The position numbers were made by a program, and so were the translations under genes. DNA of 64,000 nt, taken from Flagellimonas sp947499585. Lineage in GTDB: Bacteria > Bacteroidota > Bacteroidia > Flavobacteriales > Flavobacteriaceae. Every line of letters starts with the position of its first letter. Positions within the stretch are counted from its first letter, which is position 1. The stretch is taken from NCBI RefSeq assembly GCF_044596045.1, contig NZ_CP138995.1, positions 3,224,001 to 3,288,000 of the forward strand, written 5' to 3'. The notes under the pieces were generated by a model that saw nothing but the letters and a program-made list of their open reading frames with translations, searched no databases and was not told the origin of the DNA. Of the stretch, positions 8,427 to 22,099 are shown piece by piece.

Positions 8427-9764
8427 CTATTTGTAACGTTTACCATGTTTAATAACCATATCCACATCTTGAAGCAAACTAATGTAACGCAGTACATCTC
8501 CTTTTACTGCTATGATATCAGCATATTTCCCAGGTGTTATGGTACCAACTTCGTCAGCAACTCCCATCCAAAGTGCTGGCCAATATGTTGCTCCCCTAAT
8601 GGCATACATAGGGTCTATACCAAATTCATTCACCCAAACATCCAACTCATGCCATGTAGATTGACTGTGGAATTTCATTGGAATGCCACTGTCTGTTCCA
8701 ATCATCAAAACAACACCTGCATCCAACAATTGGTTGATTTTTGTTTCCAAAGTAGGCTTCCTTGAAGGCATCAATTGGAAATAAGGAAGTCTGTCAGGGT
8801 GTTGAACACTATTTTTGATATCCACAATAACACTATCTGGTAATCCCAAATGCCATGAATCATCATCAATAAACTCCAAGTTATCCCTATTGTATTCAAA
8901 ATTGTATAGCACTTCAACCGTTGGGCACCAAAACAATGGTCCTTGACTCATATCTGCAGTACGCTCTTTTATCATCGTCATGACATCATCAGGGTATCTT
9001 GGCGCAGAAGATAATCCAGTATGTTCAAAACAATCAACTCCCACCTCTAGTCCTCTTCTAATTTCTTCAGGTCTGTGACTATGGGCTACAACTTTCAAAT
9101 TGTTCTTATGAGCTTCATCTACAACTGCCCTGAGTTCATCCATAGTCATCTGATCATGGTCAATCAACTTGATGACATCCACTCCAGCAGTAGCTAATTT
9201 TTTAACCTTTCTTCTACCATCTTCAGGACTATTAACTCCCCATCTAGAATTTTCTGTGCCAGGATATGGTTTGTGCTGTATAAATGGTCCGGAAACATAT
9301 AAGGTTGCACCAGGGATCTCACCATTATTAACGGCATCCCTCACAGCAATACTTTCTTCAAGCGGCGCACCCAAATCCCTAGCACTTGTAACTCCTGCCA
9401 TCAACAATTGGTGCACGGAAGCTGGCATAATTACATCTTTCCATAGCGGTTGATATACTTTATCCCAATATCCATAATCAGAATGACCTGTCAATTTTGT
9501 ATGGACATGCATATCCCAAAGACCAGGCAATACAGTCATACCCTCGGTAGAGATAATTTCAGCGTTGCTCGGTATTATGGTGTTCTCTATGTTCCCAACC
9601 GAAACTATTTTTTCTCCCTTAATAATAACAACGCTGTTTTTAATTGGATCCGATCCGAAACCATCGATTAATGTTCCTCCAACAAGCGCTTTTACATTGT
9701 TTTCTTGCGCAGTAATTAGTATAGAAAATAGTATAAATAGAATAGATAAAATTCGGTTAATCAT
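8427..9764 (-). CDS. secreted amidohydrolase (imidazolonepropionase-like), copy 1
   Basis: The 445-residue protein has a signal peptide (about 1-19, ending ITAQ) and an amidohydrolase TIM barrel. Metal-site candidates are the HVH pair in DMHVHT, a possibly carbamylated lysine in VDVIKLI, the histidines in VVAHSH and CFEHTG, and the aspartate in GTDSG. A beta-sandwich flanks the barrel (GGTLIDGFG at the start, GKYADIIAV at the end). It probably hydrolyses a cyclic or peptide-like amide outside the cytoplasm; the substrate is unknown. It is a tandem paralogue of the next gene at identical length. Confidence 0.88.
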   Translation of the reverse strand: MINRILSILFILFSILITAQENNVKALVGGTLIDGFGSDPIKNSVVIIKGEKIVSVGNIENTIIPSNAEIISTEGMTVLPGLWDMHVHTKLTGHSDYGYWDKVYQPLWKDVIMPASVHQLLMAGVTSARDLGAPLEESIAVRDAVNNGEIPGATLYVSGPFIQHKPYPGTENSRWGVNSPEDGRRKVKKLATAGVDVIKLIDHDQMTMDELRAVVDEAHKNNLKVVAHSHRPEEIRRGLEVGVDCFEHTGLSSAPRYPDDVMTMIKERTADMSQGPLFWCPTVEVLYNFEYNRDNLEFIDDDSWHLGLPDSVIVDIKNSVQHPDRLPYFQLMPSRKPTLETKINQLLDAGVVLMIGTDSGIPMKFHSQSTWHELDVWVNEFGIDPMYAIRGATYWPALWMGVADEVGTITPGKYADIIAVKGDVLRYISLLQDVDMVIKHGKRYK

Positions 9765-9820
9765 ATAATTTTTTTTAGAAATATTGAAAACGATGATTTT
9801 AAGGGAATTGTCCTATCAAC

Positions 9821-11158
9821 CTACTTATATTGCTTTCCATGTTTTATTACCATATCCACATCTTGAAGAAGGCTGATATACCTTAAAACATCTCCATCCA
9901 CAGCAATAATATCAGCATATTTACCAGGAGTAATGGTTCCCACTTCATCAGCAACTCCCATCCAAAGTGCTGGCCAATACGTGGCTCCTCGAATGGCATA
10001 CATTGGATCAATGCCAAATTCATTCACCCAAACATCAAGTTCGTTCCAAGTGGACTGGCTATGGAACTTCATAGGAATACCACTATCTGTTCCTACCAAT
10101 AAAACTACACCTGCATCCAATAACTGTTGGATTTTTGTTTTTAAAGTTGGCTTACGTGATGGTGTTAATTGGAAATAGGGAAGTCTGTCAGGATGTGCTA
10201 TACTATTTTTTATATCTGTTATTACACTATCAGGTAGCCCTCTGTGCCATGAATCATTATCCAGTTTTTCACGATTATCGCGAACATACTCATAATTGTA
10301 TAACCCCTCAACAGTTGGACACCAAAATAGAGGTCCTTGGCTCATATCTGCCGTACGCTCCTTTATCATGGTCATAACATCATCTGGATATCTAGGAGAT
10401 GAAGAAAGTCCGGTATGCTCAAAACAATCGGCTCCAACAGTTAACCCTCTTCTAATTTCTTCAGGTCGATGTCCGTGTGCTACAACTTTTAAATTGTTCT
10501 TATGCGCTTCATCAACAATTGCTCGAAGCTCATCCATAGTCATCTGATCTTGATCAATCAACTTAATAACATCCACTCCAGCATTAGCCAATTTTTTAAT
10601 CTTTCGTCTTCCATCGTCTGCACCATTTACTCCCCACCTAAAATCTTCCGTTCCCGGATAAGGTTTTTTTTGAATAAATGGACCAGAAACATATAGTGTT
10701 GCTCCTGGAATCTCTCCATTGTTGATAGCGTCCCTTACTGCAATACTTTCTTCCAAAGGAGCTCCCAAATCCCGAGCACTAGTAACTCCAGCCATAAGTA
10801 ATTGATGTGCAGAAGATGGCATTATTACGTCTTTTAATAATGGTGGATACGTTTTGTCCCAATATGCATAATCTGCATGACCATTGATCATAGTATGTAC
10901 GTGCATATCCCAAAGACCGGGCAAGACACTCATACCTTCAGTTGATATCACTTCTGCATTTGCAGGAACTTCTAATGTTTCTACTGTTCCCACTGCTTTA
11001 ATTCGTTCTCCTTCAATTAAAATAACGCTGTTTTTTATAGGGTCAGAACCAAAACCGTCTATCAAGGTTCCGCCAACCAAAGCTTTAAGGTTAGTTTGCT
11101 GTGAAAACGTAAAAAATGTAACTAAAAAGATACAGGAGGTCAATCGAAGTTTAAGCAT
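9821..11158 (-). CDS. secreted amidohydrolase (imidazolonepropionase-like), copy 2
   Basis: This paralogue has the same 445-residue length and the same active-site set (HVH, VDVIKLI lysine, AHGH, FEHTG, GTDSG) as its neighbour. Most of the sequence between residues 20 and 445 is identical; differences concentrate in the signal peptide and scattered surface positions. It lies 56 bp upstream of copy 1, so the pair probably forms one transcript. It is followed on the other side by the terminator of the rRNA operon, which is transcribed towards it. Confidence 0.88.
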   Translation of the reverse strand: MLKLRLTSCIFLVTFFTFSQQTNLKALVGGTLIDGFGSDPIKNSVILIEGERIKAVGTVETLEVPANAEVISTEGMSVLPGLWDMHVHTMINGHADYAYWDKTYPPLLKDVIMPSSAHQLLMAGVTSARDLGAPLEESIAVRDAINNGEIPGATLYVSGPFIQKKPYPGTEDFRWGVNGADDGRRKIKKLANAGVDVIKLIDQDQMTMDELRAIVDEAHKNNLKVVAHGHRPEEIRRGLTVGADCFEHTGLSSSPRYPDDVMTMIKERTADMSQGPLFWCPTVEGLYNYEYVRDNREKLDNDSWHRGLPDSVITDIKNSIAHPDRLPYFQLTPSRKPTLKTKIQQLLDAGVVLLVGTDSGIPMKFHSQSTWNELDVWVNEFGIDPMYAIRGATYWPALWMGVADEVGTITPGKYADIIAVDGDVLRYISLLQDVDMVIKHGKQYK

Positions 11159-11191
11159 TGTTTTTTCTTTTTTCTAAAGATAGCTAAAAAC

Positions 11192-11225
11192 AAAAAAACG
11201 CCCTTTACGTTATGTAAAGGGCGTT
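11192..11225 (-). terminator. rRNA operon terminator
   Basis: A perfect 12-bp stem (arms 11197-11208 and 11214-11225, AACGCCCTTTAC and its complement) is followed on the minus strand by a run of T residues. It lies just after the 5S gene. Confidence 0.9.
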
Positions 11226-11228
11226 CAA

Positions 11229-11340
11229 GGAAGGCGGCGACCTACTCTCCCACTTGGTATAGCAGTACCATCGGCGCAAACGGGCTTAACTTCCCTGTTC
11301 GGAATGGAAAGGGGTGGGCCCCGTCGCCATGGCCACCTAA
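11229..11340 (-). rRNA. rrf: 5S ribosomal RNA
   Basis: The minus strand carries the 5S core sequences CCGAACAGGGAAGTTAAGC and GGGAGAGTAGGTCGCCGCC, and the two ends are complementary. It is the last gene of the rRNA operon. The ends are set by pairing and are good to a few bases. Confidence 0.93.
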
Positions 11341-11459
11341 ATCTTCAATATTTTAAGGTCCATATATGACATAATAATGGGACGGTGCACTTGGCAACCG
11401 TTCAAATAAGAAACACAGGGTAATAATAGTATGCTGTAAAGAACTGCCGAGGGGCAGTG

Positions 11460-14282
<2,823 letters not shown>

Positions 14283-14459
14283 TCGTACCTAAGTACAAAT
14301 GCCCTCGTAATCCTTTATTATATTCTATTCTACTTCGTGTTTCTTTTTTGACTTCGCCATGATGGTGTAAACCATCACGCTCCGTCCCAATATGTCAATG
14401 AACTTGTGGCGGGCCGCCACTGGCAAAAAAAATATGCCGTGGACAGCTTTTACGCCGTT

Positions 14460-14534
<75 letters not shown>

Positions 14535-14693
14535 TGTTTTTCAGTAGCCGGCTATCAGTTAACAGTTATCAGTTAATTGATGACCTATACGTCAACTTGG
14601 GATACCCAACTTCTAAAATTTCCTTCAATATTTAATGAACGTTTGAAAGTCCCGTTCCCAAAACCCCCATGCACAAGCCATTGGCTTGATCTG

Positions 14694-14767
14694 TAGTCTC
14701 AGGCAGACTCGAACTGCCGACCTCTACATTATCAGTGTAGCGCTCTAACCAGCTGAGCTATGAGACT
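14694..14767 (-). tRNA. tRNA-Ile (GAT)
   Basis: A 74-nt cloverleaf has acceptor arms AGTCTCA and TGAGACT, D-arm AGCTCAGCTGGTTAGAGC and an anticodon loop containing GAT. CCA is not encoded. It is the first tRNA of the 16S-23S spacer. Confidence 0.95.
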
Positions 14768-14863
14768 GTAGCCAGTATTTTAAAAACATATTATAAGACA
14801 GCATAAAAGAAAAAAGGACCACCTCGATGACGGACCCGGATAATGTCCGGTCGTCTTTTCTCT

Positions 14864-16387
<1,524 letters not shown>

Positions 16388-16580
16388 CTATCGTTAAATA
16401 TCTATTCAACTCCCAAACAACAACCAAGTCCTTGACATCAAAATGGTTCTTTGTTATTCTCTTTTACGCTGTCTATACAATATGTTAATGAACTTCTCTA
16501 AATCAAAAAGAAAAAAATAAACCCTAAAAAAGGCCTTTCCCCCTCTCTCTTTCAACCTAGCCTTATCAGCTAAGCGGGTG

Positions 16581-16608
16581 CAAATATAGAGAGGTTTAAA
16601 TGATACAA
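16581..16608 (-). promoter_or_regulatory. rRNA operon promoter, Bacteroidota type
   Basis: On the minus strand TTG (16606-16608) is followed after 17 bases by TATATTTG (16581-16588), a full match to the Bacteroidota consensus TTG-N17..23-TAnnTTTG. It lies about 190 bp before the 16S 5' end, leaving a leader (16388-16575) with no gene. Confidence 0.8.
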
Positions 16609-16774
16609 CAAAACAATTTCAAAAAAAAATCAAAAAAAAATATAAGTATTTGAAAATCATTTACTTAAAACCAAAAAAAGTGTAGTATTCATTATCTTGC
16701 CCCATTGTAATCTAAGTACGAAATACACTAAAGTCTTGATTGGATGCCATCTATCGATTGAACGTCTTATGCTA

Positions 16775-16805
16775 TTGTAAGCATCAACACAAGATAGTAT
16801 CTTTG
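16775..16805 (+). promoter_or_regulatory. promoter of thrS-infC-rpmI-rplT
   Basis: TTG (16775-16777), 20 bases, then TATCTTTG (16798-16805) match the Bacteroidota promoter pattern. The leader to the thrS start would be only about 20 nt and contains an AAGGAG Shine-Dalgarno-like sequence at 16821, uncommon in this phylum. Confidence 0.65.
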
Positions 16806-16831
16806 CGCACCATCTAAAAGAAGGAGAACAA

Positions 16832-18772
16832 ATGATTGAGATTACATTGCCAGACGGCGCAATAAAGAAAGTTTCTGAAGGCACTACCCCAATGGAGATT
16901 GCGAAAGGCATTAGTGAAGGGTTGGCCAGAAATGTTATTTCGGCAAAATTCAATGATACTGTTGTGGAAACTATAACGCCACTTACCCATGATGGCACCT
17001 TAACCCTATATACATGGAACAATGATGAAGGCAAGAAAGCTTTTTGGCATTCTACTTCGCATGTTCTTGCACAAGCATTGGAAGAATTGTACCCAGGTAT
17101 AAAACTAACCATAGGTCCTTCCATTGAAAATGGATTCTACTATGATGTTGATTTTGGGGAGCATTCTATTTCTGAAAAAGATTTTCCTGAGATTGAAAAG
17201 AAGGCATTGGAAATTGCAAGGGGTAAACATGATTATAAAATGCGGAGTGTCTCTAAAGCAGAAGCACTTACTTATTATAAAAATCAGGATAATGAATATA
17301 AGGTAGAGCTTATTGAAAATCTTGAAGATGGCACCATTACTTTTTGTGACCATAGTTCATTTACTGATTTATGCCGTGGTGGACATATTCCCAATACAGG
17401 AATCATCAAAGCCATAAAAGTATTGAGCGTTGCTGGTGCCTATTGGAGGGGAGATGAGAATAATAAGCAATTGACTAGAGTTTACGGGATTTCATTTCCC
17501 AAACAGAAAGAGCTTACTGAATATCTTGAACTTTTAGAAGAGGCAAAAAAACGAGACCATAGAAAATTGGGGAAAGAACTGGAACTGTTTACTTTTTCTA
17601 AAAAAGTTGGACAAGGGCTTCCCTTGTGGCTTCCTAAAGGTGCAGCTTTGCGCGAGCGTTTGGAACAATTTTTAAAAAAAGCCCAAAAAAAGGCTGGTTA
17701 TGAAATGGTAGTAACGCCACATATTGGACAGAAAGAACTTTATGTAACATCTGGCCATTATGCAAAATATGGCGAAGACAGTTTTCAACCTATTCATACC
17801 CCAAAAGAAGATGAGGAGTTTTTGCTAAAACCAATGAACTGCCCTCACCATTGCGAAATCTATAATAGCAGCCCTTTTAGTTATAAGGACCTACCTGTAC
17901 GCTATGCTGAGTTTGGTACTGTATATAGGTATGAGCAAAGTGGTGAATTACACGGACTTACTCGCGTTAGGGGTTTTACACAAGATGATGCACATATCTT
18001 CTGTACACCGGATCAGTTAAATGACGAGTTTAAAAAAGTCATTGATCTTTCTTTATATGTATTGGGTTCCTTAGGTTTCGAAAATTTTACCGCACAGGTT
18101 TCTGTTCGCGATTTAGAAAAACCTGAAAAGTATATTGGCGATGTGGAGAACTGGGAGAAAGCAGAGCAAGCCATTATTAATGCTGCAGAAGAAAAAGGAT
18201 TGAATTATGTAATTGAAAGTGGAGAAGCCGCATTTTATGGCCCAAAGCTGGATTTTATGGTGAAAGATGCTCTTGGAAGAAAATGGCAACTGGGTACTAT
18301 TCAGGTAGATTACAACTTGCCTGAACGCTTTGACCTTACTTATAAAGGCAGTGATAATGAGCTACATAGGCCAATAATGATTCACCGAGCTCCTTTTGGA
18401 AGCATGGAACGTTTTATAGCATTGTTACTAGAACACACTGGCGGAAACTTTCCATTATGGCTCATTCCTGTGCAGGCTATTATATTACCCGTCAGCGAGA
18501 AACACGAAAAATATGCAGAAAAAGTTTTAAGTTCTTTAGAAAATCACGAAATTCGCGCGCTCATTGATAATAGGAATGAGACGGTAGGGAAAAAAATCCG
18601 TGAGGCTGAGCTTAAAAAAATCCCGTTCATGCTCATCGTTGGTGAGCAGGAAGAAGCATCTGAAACCATATCTGTTAGAAGGCATGGAGGTGAAGATGTA
18701 GGTAGTTTAAGCATAGGTGAATTTTCCGACTTGGTATCTACTGAAATAAATAGTACCTTAAAGTCGTTTTAA
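16832..18772 (+). CDS. thrS: threonine--tRNA ligase
   Basis: This class II aminoacyl-tRNA synthetase charges tRNA-Thr. The 646 residues contain an N-terminal TGS domain (about 1-62), the second editing domain with HxxxH (HSTSHVLAQAL, near residues 73-77), the catalytic core with the zinc cysteine in KPMNCPHH and class II motifs (RYEQSGELHGLTRVRGFTQDD, and MIHRAPFGSMERF), and a C-terminal anticodon-binding domain ending at the stop. The ATG follows AAGGAGAACAA. It heads the conserved cluster with infC, rpmI and rplT, all on the same strand. Confidence 0.96.
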   Translation: MIEITLPDGAIKKVSEGTTPMEIAKGISEGLARNVISAKFNDTVVETITPLTHDGTLTLYTWNNDEGKKAFWHSTSHVLAQALEELYPGIKLTIGPSIENGFYYDVDFGEHSISEKDFPEIEKKALEIARGKHDYKMRSVSKAEALTYYKNQDNEYKVELIENLEDGTITFCDHSSFTDLCRGGHIPNTGIIKAIKVLSVAGAYWRGDENNKQLTRVYGISFPKQKELTEYLELLEEAKKRDHRKLGKELELFTFSKKVGQGLPLWLPKGAALRERLEQFLKKAQKKAGYEMVVTPHIGQKELYVTSGHYAKYGEDSFQPIHTPKEDEEFLLKPMNCPHHCEIYNSSPFSYKDLPVRYAEFGTVYRYEQSGELHGLTRVRGFTQDDAHIFCTPDQLNDEFKKVIDLSLYVLGSLGFENFTAQVSVRDLEKPEKYIGDVENWEKAEQAIINAAEEKGLNYVIESGEAAFYGPKLDFMVKDALGRKWQLGTIQVDYNLPERFDLTYKGSDNELHRPIMIHRAPFGSMERFIALLLEHTGGNFPLWLIPVQAIILPVSEKHEKYAEKVLSSLENHEIRALIDNRNETVGKKIREAELKKIPFMLIVGEQEEASETISVRRHGGEDVGSLSIGEFSDLVSTEINSTLKSF

Positions 18773-18802
18773 CAAAATTTAGTTTAATTAAAAACACACG
18801 TC

Positions 18803-19360
18803 ATAGCAATACGAAGAAGATTTAGGCCCCAACCTAGGAGGGAAAATAAAAACCCTCACAATATCAATGAAAGTATTACAGCTCCAGAAGTTAGGCTTGT
18901 TGGAGATAATGTTGAAGTTGGAGTATATCCTACTCCACAAGCATTGGTAAAAGCTAACGAACTGGAATTGGATTTGGTGGAGATTTCTCCAAAAGCCATT
19001 CCACCAGTTTGTAAAATTATAGATTACAAAAAGTTTCTTTATGAGCAAAAGAAACGCGACAAGGCGATGAAAGCCAAGGCGACCAAAGTAATCGTTAAGG
19101 AAATACGATTTGGTCCACAAACGGATGACCATGATTACGAATTTAAGAAGCGACATGCTGAAAAATTCTTAAAGGATGGTGCCAAGCTCAAAGCTTACGT
19201 CTTTTTTAAAGGACGGTCCATTGTTTATAAGGATCAAGGTGAAATATTGTTATTAAAATTGGCACAAGAGCTTGAAGAATTAGGAAAAGTGGAACAGATG
19301 CCAAAACTGGAAGGAAAGCGAATGACTATGTTCTTAGCTCCCAAAGCCAGTAAAAAGTAA
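18803..19360 (+). CDS. infC: translation initiation factor IF-3, non-ATG start
   Basis: The protein prevents subunit joining and proofreads the start codon on the 30S subunit. The frame is homologous well upstream of its first ATG (18944): it reads AIRRRFRPQPRRENKNPHNIN..ITAPEVRLVGDN, the conserved IF-3 N-terminus. The only codon that fits in front of it is ATA at 18803 (a second ATA lies at 18809); the frame closes upstream at a TAA (18785). A rare start codon is expected because IF-3 discriminates against them and so controls its own synthesis. The resulting protein has 185 residues, with N- and C-terminal domains complete. It lies 30 bp after thrS. Confidence 0.92.
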   Translation: MAIRRRFRPQPRRENKNPHNINESITAPEVRLVGDNVEVGVYPTPQALVKANELELDLVEISPKAIPPVCKIIDYKKFLYEQKKRDKAMKAKATKVIVKEIRFGPQTDDHDYEFKKRHAEKFLKDGAKLKAYVFFKGRSIVYKDQGEILLLKLAQELEELGKVEQMPKLEGKRMTMFLAPKASKK

Positions 19361-19405
19361 GCGGGATGCTGATTATTTTCAGCAGTAATATATAAAGAGG
19401 AGAAA

Positions 19406-19603
19406 ATGCCTAAGATGAAAACAAAATCCAGTGCCAAAAAGCGTTTTAAGCTTACCGGCACAGGTAAAATCAAAAGAAAGCACGCTTTTAAGAGTCATAT
19501 TTTGACTAAAAAGTCTAAAAAGCGTAAGCTTAAGTTAACACACTCTACATTAGTACATGAAGCTGATGTTAACAGTATTAAAGAACAATTACGTTTAAAA
19601 TAA
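19406..19603 (+). CDS. rpmI: 50S ribosomal protein L35
   Basis: The 65-residue, very basic protein starts MPKMKTKSSAKKRFKLTGTG and keeps the L35 signature through KRKHAFKSHILTKKSKKRKL. It binds 23S rRNA in the large subunit. A GAGGAG sequence precedes the ATG. It lies between infC and rplT, the conserved order. Confidence 0.97.
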   Translation: MPKMKTKSSAKKRFKLTGTGKIKRKHAFKSHILTKKSKKRKLKLTHSTLVHEADVNSIKEQLRLK

Positions 19604-19696
19604 TTGTTTGCAATTCGGTACATTAATTATTAACCATGGAGTTAGGCTTTTAAAAGTGTCAAAAATTGACCGCCTACTACAAAAAAATGAAACATT

Positions 19697-20041
19697 ATGC
19701 CAAGATCAGTAAATTCAGTTGCTTCAAGAGCTAGAAGAAAAAAAATAATGAAGCAGGCCAAGGGTTACTTTGGAAGACGCAAAAACGTCTGGACAGTAGC
19801 CAAAAATGCGGTAGAAAAAGCAATGCTTTACGCCTACCGAGATAGAAGAAACAAAAAACGTAATTTCCGCGCACTTTGGATTACCCGTATTAATGCTGGA
19901 GCAAGAATGCACGGAATGTCTTACTCTCAATTTATGGGCAAGGTAAAATCCAATGGTATAGAACTTAACAGAAAAGTTCTGGCCGATTTGGCAATGAACC
20001 ACCCAGATGCTTTTAAAGCAGTTGTTGAAAGAGTAAAATAA
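19697..20041 (+). CDS. rplT: 50S ribosomal protein L20
   Basis: The 114-residue L20 protein is recognisable from MPRSVNSVASRARRKKIMK, the central YAYRDRRNKKRNFRALWI stretch and the end MNHPDAFKAVVERVK. L20 is essential early in 50S assembly and in several bacteria represses this operon by binding its mRNA. The 93-bp gap before it (19604-19696) could hold such a leader, but no specific structure was proven. It ends the operon. Confidence 0.97.
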   Translation: MPRSVNSVASRARRKKIMKQAKGYFGRRKNVWTVAKNAVEKAMLYAYRDRRNKKRNFRALWITRINAGARMHGMSYSQFMGKVKSNGIELNRKVLADLAMNHPDAFKAVVERVK

Positions 20042-20071
20042 GAGTTATTATAAACACTTACCCCGCTTATT

Positions 20072-20101
20072 AAAATCCCGCTCAATTGAGCGGGATTTTT
20101 G
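20072..20101 (+). terminator. terminator of thrS-rplT operon
   Basis: The stem AAAATCCCGCTCAA / TTGAGCGGGATTTT is followed by T residues, about 30 bp after the rplT stop. Confidence 0.88.
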
Positions 20102-20127
20102 TATTTTAAGGGCTCAATATCTTTTCA

Positions 20128-20785
20128 ATGTTCAAACGTATTCCAGTATTACTCCTTTTACTATTGGGACCTATAACTTCAATTGGTCAAAATGAAAGTA
20201 TTTCATTTTTGGCTTTAGGTGATAGTTACACTGCAGCTACCAGTGAATCAACCATTAATAGTTGGCCCGAGCAACTAGTTCAAATTTTAAAGAAAAAAGG
20301 AACTTCAGTAAATACTCCAGAAATTCTAGCAAAAGCTGGCTGGACCTCAACTGACCTTTTAAAACTATTGAATCTCAGCAATTAGCCCCTTCTTATGGAC
20401 TGGTTTCTCTTTTAATAGGGGTTAACAACCAATATAAAGGCAAAGACATCAATATATTTAAAGAAGAATTTCCCAAACTTTTAGACACCAGTATTGCGTT
20501 GGCACAAAACAATCCTAAAAATGTTTTTGTCCTATCCTTACCAGACTGGAATGTAACTCCTTTTGCCAGATTAAGGGACAAAAAAAGATTGTAAAAGAGC
20601 TGAATAATTACAACACCATTATTGAAGAAGAAGCTAAAAAACGCAATGTCATGTTTATTGAAATAACACAGTCTTCCAGAAATGCGGCTGTAAATCCTTC
20701 GTTGATTGCTTCAGACAGTCTTCATCCTTCCAAGAAGATGTACAAAATATGGGCTAAAAAAATTAGCAAAAAGCTGTTTAAATAA
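20128..20785 (+). pseudogene. SGNH/GDSL hydrolase with two frame breaks
   Basis: Three consecutive reading frames together encode one secreted SGNH hydrolase of about 219 residues: a signal peptide (ending SIGQ), block I FLALGDSYTAATSES, the middle region SYGLVSLLIGVNNQYKG with the block III G-x-N-N pattern, and block V SDSLHPSKKMY with the catalytic D and H. The first break is near 20357 in TTTTAAAAC. The second lies in the seven-A run at 20580-20586. Each is repaired by adding one A. Everything needed for catalysis is otherwise intact, so the options are a recent pseudogene, homopolymer sequencing errors, or slippage. Family members are esterases or lipases of the lysophospholipase type. 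Confidence 0.8.
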
Positions 20786-20812
20786 CGTTAAGATGGAAGT
20801 CCATTGAATATA

Positions 20813-21235
20813 TCATGAACCAAATGCTGTCAATACCAATTTCCTTCCAGTCGCATGATTTCTGTGTTCACACAAATAAATTCCTTGCCAGATTCCTAGG
20901 TTCAATTTTCCATTGGTTATTGGGACTTGAACAGAGCTTCCCAACAAAGATGCTTTAATATGCGCGGGCATATCATCCGGCCCTTCATAAGTGTGAATAA
21001 AATATGGAGCGTCCTCAGGAACCATCTTATTAAAATGACTTTCAAAATCAACACGAACCGTTGGATCAGCATTCTCATTTATCGTCAACGCTGCAGAAGT
21101 GTGTTTAATAAAAACCTGCAACATACCTGACCGTATCTTCTCGATTTCTGGAAAAGAGTCAATAATTATATCATTAATCAAATGAAACCCTCTATTATAG
21201 GGCTTAAGTCTTATTTCAGATTGATAACATTTCAT
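20813..21235 (-). CDS. YjbQ-family protein (secondary thiamine-phosphate synthase type)
   Basis: The 140-residue single-domain protein matches the YjbQ/UPF0047 family over its full length, with the signature LQVFIKHTSAALTINENADPTVR, then NKMVPED and the closing GIWQGIYLCEHRNHATGRKLVLTAFG. Members have weak thiamine-phosphate synthase activity in vitro; the real role is unclear. It is divergent from the HAD hydrolase gene. Confidence 0.9.
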   Translation of the reverse strand: MKCYQSEIRLKPYNRGFHLINDIIIDSFPEIEKIRSGMLQVFIKHTSAALTINENADPTVRVDFESHFNKMVPEDAPYFIHTYEGPDDMPAHIKASLLGSSVQVPITNGKLNLGIWQGIYLCEHRNHATGRKLVLTAFGS

Positions 21236-21307
21236 AATCTGTGAAATTAATACAAACTTTACATCATTCCTTATTCAACACATACCTTTGCATTTCTAAA
21301 ATACGTA

Positions 21308-22099
21308 ATGGACTTATCAAAGATAAAAATGGTGGTATCCGATATGGATGGCACATTGCTAAACTCCAAGCATGAAGTAAGTAATCGCTTCTTTGAAATT
21401 CACAAAGAACTCAAACAGAAAAACATTCAGTTTGTGGCTGCAAGTGGAAGACAATACCACAGTATGGTGGATAAGTTAGAAACTATTCAAGATGATGTTA
21501 TTTTTGTTGCTGAAAATGGGGCTTTCGTAAAAAGAAAAGAAGAAGTATTGTTGACTACTCCAATTGATAAAAATAATGTTGACACTATACTTTCTTTAAT
21601 TACAACAACTATTAATGCGCATCCAGTATTATGCAGTAAAGACAGTGCCTATGTAAACGGCAACTCGGGTGAGTTTTTGGAAATGCTTCGGGAGTATTAT
21701 ACTGAATTTGAGATTGTAGAAGATCAAACTAAAGTGAAAGATGAAGTTCTAAAAGTTGCTATCTATCATTTTGAAAATTCTGAACAACATATTTATCCAG
21801 TAGTAAAGCATCTTAAAGATTCTTTAAAAGTAAAAGTATCTGGTTCCAATTGGGTGGATGTTTCGCATAAAAACGCACACAAAGGATATGCGTTGGAAAA
21901 GCTGATGCAAGAGTATGGGGTTACCTCAGATGAAATCATGGTATTTGGCGATTACAACAATGATTTGGAAATGTTACAGCTATCCAATTATAGTTTTGCC
22001 ATGGCCAATGCACATCCCAATGTTCAAGAAATAGCAAAGTATATTACCTTGAGCAACAATGATTTTGGTGTAGAACATATTTTGGAAAAAATGCTATGA
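21308..22099 (+). CDS. Cof-type HAD-IIB phosphatase
   Basis: The 263-residue cytoplasmic phosphatase has motif I VVSDMDGTLLNS (nucleophile and acid-base aspartates), motif II in AASGRQ, a lysine in the region HKGYALEKL, and motif IV GDYNNDLEML. The cap sits between motifs II and III, as in the IIB class. Substrates are usually sugar phosphates or pyridoxal phosphate and cannot be told here. Its stop overlaps the start of the next gene by 4 bp. Confidence 0.9.
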   Translation: MDLSKIKMVVSDMDGTLLNSKHEVSNRFFEIHKELKQKNIQFVAASGRQYHSMVDKLETIQDDVIFVAENGAFVKRKEEVLLTTPIDKNNVDTILSLITTTINAHPVLCSKDSAYVNGNSGEFLEMLREYYTEFEIVEDQTKVKDEVLKVAIYHFENSEQHIYPVVKHLKDSLKVKVSGSNWVDVSHKNAHKGYALEKLMQEYGVTSDEIMVFGDYNNDLEMLQLSNYSFAMANAHPNVQEIAKYITLSNNDFGVEHILEKML

